This document shows positions 7,995-14,385 of a stretch of DNA of 64,000 nt, piece after piece. The position numbers were made by a program, and so were the translations under genes. Origin of the DNA: a virus; IMG/VR virus record IMGVR_UViG_3300038424_000251, positions 1 to 64,000 of that record. One strand, given 5' to 3'. The notes beneath the pieces are model-generated. The model did no database searches and was not told the DNA's origin. It was given only the letters and a program-made list of their open reading frames with translations. Each line of letters starts with the position of its first letter. Positions within the stretch are counted from its first letter, which is position 1.

Positions 7995-9442
7995 ATTCCA
8001 GCCACTTTCTTAGCAATTGCTAATGCTTCATCTTTGGTCAATCCGGGATTACTATACCATGCATCAGCTACAGCATTTATAATTTCTTTGAATAATGGAC
8101 CCGGTTTCAAACCAAGGTCTTGTAAATCATATCCTGTTATAGGCATTTTTGGTTTAAGAGGGACGGTTTTTAATTTTTCCAATCTTTGTCTGATATTAGT
8201 AATTTGATTAGGCATTGACGATGCTTCAGAATGAGAAATATTATCTGCATGAATTAAATTTAATATATTTTCTAACTGTTCTCCTATTTCATTACGAAAT
8301 TTCAGTAGAGTTTTATCTTTGAATTTAACTCCAGCATCACCAGCTTGTTTTAATCTCATATGATTACGAACACCCAATTTAACTGCATCAATCAATTCTC
8401 TTGGATATTTTAATCTGTTCATTACATCTTCAACAATTTTTTCACCAGCTTCCTCATGTCCATAAAAATGAACACCTTTAGTCTCGGGGTCAACTGTTTT
8501 TGTGACAGTTTTTCCTATATCATGAAATAATGCCATTAACCGTTGAACTAGTATTGGTTCGGTTTTGCTTAATACATCAAGAGTATGTTGGAATACATCA
8601 TGTTTATGATGAATATTTTGAGCCATCTTTATTGCTGGTACTAATTCAGGAATTACAAATGGTAATAGTTCTGTAATTTTTAATAATTTAATTCCTTTGG
8701 ATGGAGAGCCAGTGATAAGAATTTTATTCAATTCGTCACGAATTCTTTCTTGGGAAATATTTTTAAGTTGAGAAGCATTTTTCTTTAAGCCTCTTATCAT
8801 AAATAAAGGAAGTGTCCAATCATATTTAACCGCAAAACGAACTGCTCTTAGCATACGGAGTGGGTCATCAGTAAAGATTTTATCGGGATTTAAAGGTGTT
8901 CTTATGATACCAGCTTTAATATCATCTTTGCCTTTACCTGTTAAATCAAGAATTTCTCCTGTGGATAAATCTTTTAATAAACTATTTACAGTAAAATCTC
9001 TTCTTTCAACATCATCTTTGAGTTCGCCGCCGGTAACTATTGGTTTTCTTGAACCCGGAATATATTTTTCTTTTCTTGGCATTACAGCTTCGATATCTAT
9101 ATCACTCAAATCTATACCATCATGAACAACACCACGAAGATTAAATTTAGCTGTTCCAAATCTTGGAAAAATTACAGGGTTTGAACTTGGGTCTTCTTCA
9201 GTTTCTCCACCTTTATAAGCTCCAACTTTTTTAGTAATCCATTTAGCAAATTCAATTCCACCATTTGGAGAATTAACAAGTAAATCCAAATCTTTCGGGT
9301 CTTTACCCATAAATTCATCGCGGACATATCCACCTGCTATGAATACTTTACCTTCCCATTCTGTTTCTTGGATGGTCTTTTTAATAAAGTCTTCTACAGC
9401 TTTTTCTTTTACACCTTCTAAAATAAGTTGTTTTATGCTCAT
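7991..9442 (-). CDS. Tagged CCA-adding tRNA nucleotidyltransferase with HD domain
   Basis: I chose the ATG at 9442, which gives MSIKQLILEG, a tag variant; the upstream in-frame ATG at 9478 would add 12 AT-rich-coded residues. The poly(A)-polymerase/CCA-enzyme head is clear: FIAGGYVRDEF with GGYVRD at 37-42 and DLD at 51-53, then RRDFTVNSLL and DPLRMLRAVRFA. An HD phosphohydrolase domain follows (HDVFQHTLDVL, ALFHDIGK, GHEEAG), as in bacterial enzymes that repair or add the tRNA 3' CCA. Length (483 residues) is normal. The packaging tag on a tRNA-repair enzyme is unusual and suggests delivery with the genome. Confidence 0.82.
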   Translation of the reverse strand: MSIKQLILEGVKEKAVEDFIKKTIQETEWEGKVFIAGGYVRDEFMGKDPKDLDLLVNSPNGGIEFAKWITKKVGAYKGGETEEDPSSNPVIFPRFGTAKFNLRGVVHDGIDLSDIDIEAVMPRKEKYIPGSRKPIVTGGELKDDVERRDFTVNSLLKDLSTGEILDLTGKGKDDIKAGIIRTPLNPDKIFTDDPLRMLRAVRFAVKYDWTLPLFMIRGLKKNASQLKNISQERIRDELNKILITGSPSKGIKLLKITELLPFVIPELVPAIKMAQNIHHKHDVFQHTLDVLSKTEPILVQRLMALFHDIGKTVTKTVDPETKGVHFYGHEEAGEKIVEDVMNRLKYPRELIDAVKLGVRNHMRLKQAGDAGVKFKDKTLLKFRNEIGEQLENILNLIHADNISHSEASSMPNQITNIRQRLEKLKTVPLKPKMPITGYDLQDLGLKPGPLFKEIINAVADAWYSNPGLTKDEALAIAKKVAGI

Positions 9443-9481
9443 TAAAATATAATTTTTTATTATACCATTATTTTTCATATT

Positions 9482-10033
9482 TTACAATAAAAATCTATTA
9501 AAGAACGCTTCATTTCTACCAGTCAATTTTTTTCCAGCAGAACTTCTAATATACTCTTTTTTTGCTGTATTCCAATTATTTCTCAATACTGCATCCGTAA
9601 ATTTTGGAAATTTTTCAAGACCGCCTAAACTGAAAGAAAAATCCATCAACATTTCCTCTTGTTTTTTGGATAACATAATATTTACATTATATGTTTTTTT
9701 GATATAATTGCGCATTCTTTGTTTTGCTATTTGTAAATCTTGAATAAGAATTTTTTCAGCAGTTTTTTGGTCTATACCATTTTTGAAATTGATAATTTCG
9801 TCATCTTCCAATTTATGACCATAAGCTATGTTCCATCCGGCTATATCTTTGTAAGGAAACCACAATTTTTTTTGCTTATCAAATCCAGCATATATTGAAT
9901 TTTCAACGGTTTTAATATATTTTATGAAATCGGGAGAAAATTCCTGATGCTGAATATGAATAGCAGGTGGTTGTGTTGCTGGTGACAAAGCTTCAATCAT
10001 AAATTCTTCAATAATTTCCCTTAGTTTAATCAT
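9482..10033 (-). CDS. Tagged T4-type lysozyme (GH24-like)
   Basis: A 183-residue product. The tag is MIKLREIIEEFMIEA. Residues about 40-75 resemble the T4 lysozyme active-site region: a Glu in TVENSIYAGF, then PYKDIAGWNIAYGHKL aligning with the YKDTEGYYTIGIGHLL segment of T4 lysozyme. Later helices include LSKKQEEMLMDFSFSLG and the C-terminal GRNEAFFNRFLL. Expected reaction is cleavage of peptidoglycan. The head-type tag raises the possibility that it is packaged rather than, or as well as, used for lysis. First gene of the leftward block, with a TATTTATA motif 3 bases before the ATG. Confidence 0.72.
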   Translation of the reverse strand: MIKLREIIEEFMIEALSPATQPPAIHIQHQEFSPDFIKYIKTVENSIYAGFDKQKKLWFPYKDIAGWNIAYGHKLEDDEIINFKNGIDQKTAEKILIQDLQIAKQRMRNYIKKTYNVNIMLSKKQEEMLMDFSFSLGGLEKFPKFTDAVLRNNWNTAKKEYIRSSAGKKLTGRNEAFFNRFLL

Positions 10034-10036
10034 ATC

Positions 10037-10044
10037 TATAAATA
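10037..10044 (-). promoter_or_regulatory. TATTTATA motif before the leftward tagged block
   Basis: Minus-strand TATTTATA, then GAT and the ATG at 10033. It probably drives the leftward run of tagged genes that starts with the lysozyme. Confidence 0.45.
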
Positions 10045-10056
10045 GGTGTGACTTTA

Positions 10057-10086
10057 GATGAAATATTCATATTTATAAGAGATATG
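10057..10086 (+). promoter_or_regulatory. 30-base promoter-like element, duplicated at 57195
   Basis: The 30 bases ending in the gp13 start codon match those ending in the start codon at 57222 with one mismatch. The core is ATATTTATAAGAGATATG (TATTTATA at 10070-10077). Conservation across unrelated coding sequences points to a promoter or translation-start module. Confidence 0.55.
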
Positions 10087-11295
10087 AACGATGTACTACA
10101 ACCTTTAACGAATCCAACAACATTAGTTGACCAAGACCGAGTAAGATGGCCGGGAAGTGGCTCATCGGTTGTTGGAAGAACTCCATTTGGTTTTTACGAC
10201 AGTGATACTTCATTTCAAGTTGATGCACCATCAGCTGCTGTATGGGCAGCTTACCGTCTTGGTTATCCCATCGTTGATATTGAAATGCTTGATGTAAATT
10301 TTTATGCGGCTTTTGAAGAAGCTGTTAACGAATATTCTGCTCAGGTAAATCAATGGAATATACGCAACTATATGCAGGTATTTCAAGGACAAAAAGTTAC
10401 TGATTTGGGTAATCTTACAGGAAGAGCAGTTACAGGAACACCGTTACCTTACATAATTGAGCTTTCTAAAGAATATGGAAGAGAAGTTGGTGTTGGTGGT
10501 TATGCTGATTGGAAGAAGGGGTTTATTGTTACAAAACCTATGAAGCAGGTTTATGATTTACAAGAATTGTGGGGAGATAAAGTTGAAGATTGTAATAGAA
10601 TTGAAGTTATGAGAGTTTTTCATGATTTTCCACCGGCTTTTGCTCGTATTTATGACCCATTCTCTATGACGGGAATGAGTTATTCTAATGTATTAAATGA
10701 ATTGGGGTTTGGTGCATACTCTCCAGCAGTTCAGTTCTTGATGACTCCAATTTTTGAAGATTTACTTCGTGGTCAGGCTATTCAGTTTAATGATATGGTT
10801 CGTAAATCTGCTTTTTCTTTCGAGTTAACAAATAATAAACTGAGATTGTTTCCTATTCCAACATATGGATTTAAAGTATATTTTCATTATATGGTTCGCA
10901 ATGATAGATTAAAGGGAGAATTTGCTAACGCTCCAAATTATACAGGTAGTTATGTTGCAGATTATGCTAACATTCCTTATAATAATATAACATATAATAC
11001 AATTAATTCTGTTGGGAGACAGTGGGTTCGTAAGTATTTTCTGGCTCTTTGCAAGGAGCTACTTGGATGTATTCGTCAAAAATATCAAACACTTCCTATT
11101 CCGGGTGGTGATGTTACTTTGGATGGTGCAGAGTTGCGTAATGAAGCTCAACAAGAGAAAACAGACTTGATAACACAACTAAGAGAGTCTCTTGATGCAG
11201 CAAGTCAAAAATCACAAACTGAAAATCAAGCTTTGCAAGCTGAACAAATGCAAGAAACTCTAAAACGAGTTCCATTATTCATTTACATTGGATAA
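10084..11295 (+). CDS. 13: Neck protein, T4 gp13-like
   Basis: I place the start at the ATG at 10084 (MNDVLQPL), since an upstream GTG frame only reads through the conserved promoter element. The 403-residue product matches T4 gp13 in two places: GYPIVDIEMLDVNFYAAFEE near the N-terminal third (T4 GAPIINVELTPDQIYDCI), and near the C-terminus RKYFLALCKELLG with PIPGGDVTLDGAELRNEA (T4 ATALAKELNG, MLPGGVTIDGQRLIEEA). gp13 is part of the neck closing the packaged head and joining it to the tail. It is about 90 residues longer than T4 gp13. It heads the rightward late region. Confidence 0.85.
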   Translation: MNDVLQPLTNPTTLVDQDRVRWPGSGSSVVGRTPFGFYDSDTSFQVDAPSAAVWAAYRLGYPIVDIEMLDVNFYAAFEEAVNEYSAQVNQWNIRNYMQVFQGQKVTDLGNLTGRAVTGTPLPYIIELSKEYGREVGVGGYADWKKGFIVTKPMKQVYDLQELWGDKVEDCNRIEVMRVFHDFPPAFARIYDPFSMTGMSYSNVLNELGFGAYSPAVQFLMTPIFEDLLRGQAIQFNDMVRKSAFSFELTNNKLRLFPIPTYGFKVYFHYMVRNDRLKGEFANAPNYTGSYVADYANIPYNNITYNTINSVGRQWVRKYFLALCKELLGCIRQKYQTLPIPGGDVTLDGAELRNEAQQEKTDLITQLRESLDAASQKSQTENQALQAEQMQETLKRVPLFIYIG

Positions 11296-11296
11296 T

Positions 11297-11734
11297 ATGA
11301 AAAAAGAACAATTAAAAATATTGGTAAGAGAAGTCTTGAAGGAAATGGTTTATAGTAGAAGAAGCAGCTCTTCGGACACTTACGAAGGATATGACATTGA
11401 ATTTGAATCGTTGATTATACCCGGCATTTCTACAGAAAATGATACAGTATCGGTATTGGTGAGTATTGAATATGATTTTGACCCCGGATATGAGCCAAAA
11501 GGTATGTTCGGTCCTCCAGAATGTTCAGACCCCGGAGAAGGAGCTTCTATAAATGTAACGGATTATTGGCCTACAAGCTTGAGAGTATCCAATGAAGCTG
11601 GCAAAGAAACCGAATATGAACCAGATAAATTAACTGTTGACCAGCAAGAAATTCTTAAAAAGGCTATAGAAGACCACATGTATCAAAATGAAAATAAAAT
11701 TGATGATATGATTTTAAATACTTTAGGATTTTAG
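11297..11734 (+). CDS. Tagged protein of unknown function
   Basis: Start taken at the ATG at 11297, just after the gp13-like stop, giving MKKEQLKILVREVLKEM, a clear tag with amphipathic helix and RxVLKE ending. The remaining 125 residues are acidic, with beta-strand-like segments (IEFESLIIPGI, VSVLVSIEYDF) and a C-terminal helix. No family is recognised. Inserted between two neck genes, it shares their expression. Confidence 0.6.
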   Translation: MKKEQLKILVREVLKEMVYSRRSSSSDTYEGYDIEFESLIIPGISTENDTVSVLVSIEYDFDPGYEPKGMFGPPECSDPGEGASINVTDYWPTSLRVSNEAGKETEYEPDKLTVDQQEILKKAIEDHMYQNENKIDDMILNTLGF

Positions 11735-11762
11735 TTATAAATCTGATTAATGAGTAAATAAT

Positions 11763-11984
11763 ATGAAAACAAGACTATTTGAGAATGTAAACGGCAATCA
11801 ATTCAAGCTGTCGGAAGACGGACACGGTGAAACTGATATGTCTAATCCAGCAGAAAAAAGAGAAGTTCAAATTGGTAAAGAAATATTTAAACTAACCAAA
11901 TTTCTTCAATATGAAAGTGATGCTCATATTGTACGAGAAATACAAAAATTAGCATTAGAACTTATGCAAATGCATGAAGGATAA
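11763..11984 (+). CDS. Small hypothetical protein
   Basis: A 73-residue product beginning MKTRLFENVNG, with a charged middle and helical C-terminus (IVREIQKLALELMQM). The first residues loosely resemble the tags of neighbours, but the (L/I)xE end is imperfect. It lies 2 bases before the gp14-like gene. Unknown function; perhaps a small packaged or assembly protein. Confidence 0.5.
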   Translation: MKTRLFENVNGNQFKLSEDGHGETDMSNPAEKREVQIGKEIFKLTKFLQYESDAHIVREIQKLALELMQMHEG

Positions 11985-11986
11985 TT

Positions 11987-12460
11987 ATGGGATTATTAGG
12001 AAGATTTTTTTCAGCTAGAGACTTGAAATTTATCAATTCGGTCAACGCACAGTTGCTCGGGGATATAATTCAAACTGAAGTCTTTATTTATAAAGTATGT
12101 GCCGACCAAACTACAACCAATATATACGGTGAATCGGACCCCCAATCTGGTAAAATGTTTTATCCGGGTGTTGAATGTACTTGTTTTATTGACCGTGCAG
12201 ATATTGATACAACCTATGACCAATTTGGTCCAGATAGAAATCAAGATGTCGTATTTAAATTTAGAGAAGATAATCTTAAGATTGTCAATTTATATCCAGA
12301 AATTGGTGATATAATTGAATTTAATAACCGTTATCATGAAATTGATAATGTAGTTCAGGAACAGTTTCTTGGTGGTGTACCAGATAAAAGTTTTAGTATA
12401 ATTGTCAATACTCATTATTCTCGCCTCAGTAAGTTGTCATTGGTTAAAAGACAGGTATAA
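11987..12460 (+). CDS. 14: Neck protein, T4 gp14-like
   Basis: A 157-residue product. GLLGRFFSARDLKFINSVNAQLLGDIIQTEVFIYK resembles the T4 gp14 N-terminal part, and the C-terminal half (DIIEFNNRYHEIDNVVQEQFLGG, then SFSIIVNTHYSRLSKL) resembles the gp14 core where it packs in the neck ring (T4 DLIYFPMDNSLFEINWVEP). It is shorter than T4 gp14 (256). GAAGGATAATT before the ATG gives a ribosome-binding site. The order gp13, gp14, gp15 is as in T4, which supports the call. Confidence 0.65.
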   Translation: MGLLGRFFSARDLKFINSVNAQLLGDIIQTEVFIYKVCADQTTTNIYGESDPQSGKMFYPGVECTCFIDRADIDTTYDQFGPDRNQDVVFKFREDNLKIVNLYPEIGDIIEFNNRYHEIDNVVQEQFLGGVPDKSFSIIVNTHYSRLSKLSLVKRQV

Positions 12461-12465
12461 ACAAA

Positions 12466-12804
12466 ATGATTAAGTTAAAACAATTAGTAAAAGAGATAAT
12501 AGACCGACTTGTATGGAAAATTCCAGAAAATGCGCCTGTGCCAGTAGTAGATGTATTACATAAACTTGTAAAAGTATCCTTTTCCAGACATAAATCTCAC
12601 ATTGAAAAGTATATTAGGTTAGACAACCCAAAAGGTGGTTCTGAATGGATTATTACTAATCCAAACAATCCAAAAGTCACTTTAGCTTATGATACAGATA
12701 CTAATAAGTGGTGGGCTATGGCTGACCATCCTTCTTTTGGACCAAGTATAGGAATAATAAAAGATATTCAACATTTATTTCAAATAATAGATAACTGGGT
12801 GTAA
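12466..12804 (+). CDS. Tagged small protein of unknown function
   Basis: A 112-residue product beginning MIKLKQLVKEIIDRLVW, one of the clearest tags (LVKE). The body contains KVSFSRHKSHIEKYIRL and a strand-rich WIITNPNNPKVTLAYDTDTNKWWAM segment. No family recognised. It lies 5 bases after the gp14-like gene and 2 bases before another tagged gene. Confidence 0.6.
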   Translation: MIKLKQLVKEIIDRLVWKIPENAPVPVVDVLHKLVKVSFSRHKSHIEKYIRLDNPKGGSEWIITNPNNPKVTLAYDTDTNKWWAMADHPSFGPSIGIIKDIQHLFQIIDNWV

Positions 12805-12806
12805 TA

Positions 12807-13199
12807 ATGATTAAATTGAAACAACTACTTTATGAAGCAATTGATGAAAATGATCTTATTGTGGTTTCAACCCCAACTAATGTTTCTATATCATATCGTA
12901 TTAGTCTTATGAAAGGTGCTACAGCTAGTATAGATAGAATAGATAATAATGAATGGTGGGTATCAAGAGTATTGGTTAGTGATGAATCTTCAAGAAGACA
13001 AGGAATTGGTTCAATTCTATTGACAAGAGCTGTTCAGGAAGTGTTAAAGCATGAACCTAATGCTAAAATAATTGTTGCACCGGGTGGATATGAAAGTAAA
13101 ACAAGACAACAAACTAGATTTTATAAGAAAAATGGGTTTATTCCAGTAAAAGGGCAACTCGGAGTTTTAATGTATAACAATCCAAATATAAGTAAATAA
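12807..13199 (+). CDS. Tagged GNAT-family acetyltransferase
   Basis: A 130-residue product. The tag is MIKLKQLLYEAIDE. A compact GNAT domain follows: WVSRVLVSDESSRRQGIGSILL with the acetyl-CoA loop SRRQGIGS near residue 70, then AKIIVAPGGYESK and RFYKKNGFIPVKG as the distal core. It ends one base before the gp15-like gene. The fourth GNAT-like domain among tagged genes in this window. Acceptor unknown. Confidence 0.7.
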   Translation: MIKLKQLLYEAIDENDLIVVSTPTNVSISYRISLMKGATASIDRIDNNEWWVSRVLVSDESSRRQGIGSILLTRAVQEVLKHEPNAKIIVAPGGYESKTRQQTRFYKKNGFIPVKGQLGVLMYNNPNISK

Positions 13200-13200
13200 T

Positions 13201-14364
13201 ATGGCATGGCAAGGTGATAAATCAAATCCTGTTCCGAATATTGGAAATGTAAAATCTGATATAAGCCAGAAAATTGCCCAAGACTCAGATGTATTGAGTG
13301 AAAAACTTCACGATGTTAATCGCGCTAAACAAGTTCGTCGTGACACCGATAAACAGAAAGATAATACAGTTAAACTGATTGATATTGACAATGCTATAAT
13401 GAGACAACTTGATAAATTCCAACTTACCGTTGCAGGTACAGGAAGACAAATTAAAGTTCCTGTTTATTATGCAACTCCAGAAAAATGGAAATCAATACAA
13501 TATGATGGTATAATTCGTGATTATAATGGAAAAATAATCTTGCCTGCTTTAGTATTTCAAAGAGTTACCTCTGCGAAAGATGATGCAATGATGATGTTTA
13601 ATCGTTATTTAAATTATCCGGTAATGAGAATATATTCTGAAAAAAATCGTTATACTCGATTTGCAGCCCTTGCTGGTCAAAATGTCCCTGTTCACGAAGT
13701 TTATGATATTATAATGCCTGACCATATGGTGTTTACTTATCATTTTATTATTTGGACGGAATATGTTGAACAAATGAATACCATTGTGGAGCGACTTAAT
13801 TTTGAAACCGAAGATTATTGGGGAGATTTAAGAGGATTGAGATTCAGAACAAGAATAGATTCTTTTTCTCATGCATTGGAACTTCAAGTTGACCAAGATA
13901 GAATGATAAAGACAGAATTTGATTTATTGGTAAATGGATATTTATTGCCTGATATTATTGATAGATTTCAAGGTGAAAGAGATACAACACAAAAATGGTT
14001 TACTCCAAAGAAAGTAATCATAACAGCAGAAGTTGTTGATACAGGATTTAAAATACATTCTATGAATAAAAATAAAGAAAAATGGAGAAATCAAAATTAT
14101 CCAAACTTGCCTGCAGATGTTGTTATAAATAAACCACCTATGGAGTGGAGTGGCGATATATCTATTGAGTTATTAAGCCATCTTAAGGCAGTTGTAAATG
14201 TTTCGGGTGGAACAACACCATCGGAAGCGAATGAAATTTATTGGCAAACACCACCTCCTTTCCAAAATAGTCCGGGAGTAGAAGGAAACATTGCTCGTGA
14301 CAAGAATTATCTTTATGTTTACACAAATGGAATTTGGAAGAGAATGCCCTTAGATTTATTTTAA
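13201..14364 (+). CDS. 15: Tail terminator / proximal sheath stabiliser, T4 gp15-like
   Basis: A 387-residue product. Similar segments in the same order as T4 gp15: RQIKVPVYYATPEKW (T4 FIRVPITYASKEHF), IILPALVFQRVTSAKD (ILPRINLHLVDF), MVFTYHFIIWTEYVEQMNTIVERL (PIKMIYELSIFTRYEDDMFQIVEQIL) and TEFDLLVNGYLLPD (WSLTFEVNGWMYPP). gp15 caps the tail tube and sheath and joins tail to neck. The extra N-terminal 75 residues are charged and helical, and the C-terminal 60 are Pro-rich. Confidence 0.82.
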   Translation: MAWQGDKSNPVPNIGNVKSDISQKIAQDSDVLSEKLHDVNRAKQVRRDTDKQKDNTVKLIDIDNAIMRQLDKFQLTVAGTGRQIKVPVYYATPEKWKSIQYDGIIRDYNGKIILPALVFQRVTSAKDDAMMMFNRYLNYPVMRIYSEKNRYTRFAALAGQNVPVHEVYDIIMPDHMVFTYHFIIWTEYVEQMNTIVERLNFETEDYWGDLRGLRFRTRIDSFSHALELQVDQDRMIKTEFDLLVNGYLLPDIIDRFQGERDTTQKWFTPKKVIITAEVVDTGFKIHSMNKNKEKWRNQNYPNLPADVVINKPPMEWSGDISIELLSHLKAVVNVSGGTTPSEANEIYWQTPPPFQNSPGVEGNIARDKNYLYVYTNGIWKRMPLDLF

Positions 14365-14385
14365 TAATATTTAGAAAATCACAAT

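Noticed and set aside
9443-9478. Upstream ATG adding 12 residues to the CCA enzyme
   Set aside because: The start at 9442 gives a tag in the same position as in neighbouring genes; the extension is AT-rich and asparagine/isoleucine-heavy.
10048-10083. GTG start giving a longer gp13-like protein
   Set aside because: The extra residues are the translation of the conserved promoter element, and the same false extension appears at 57192.
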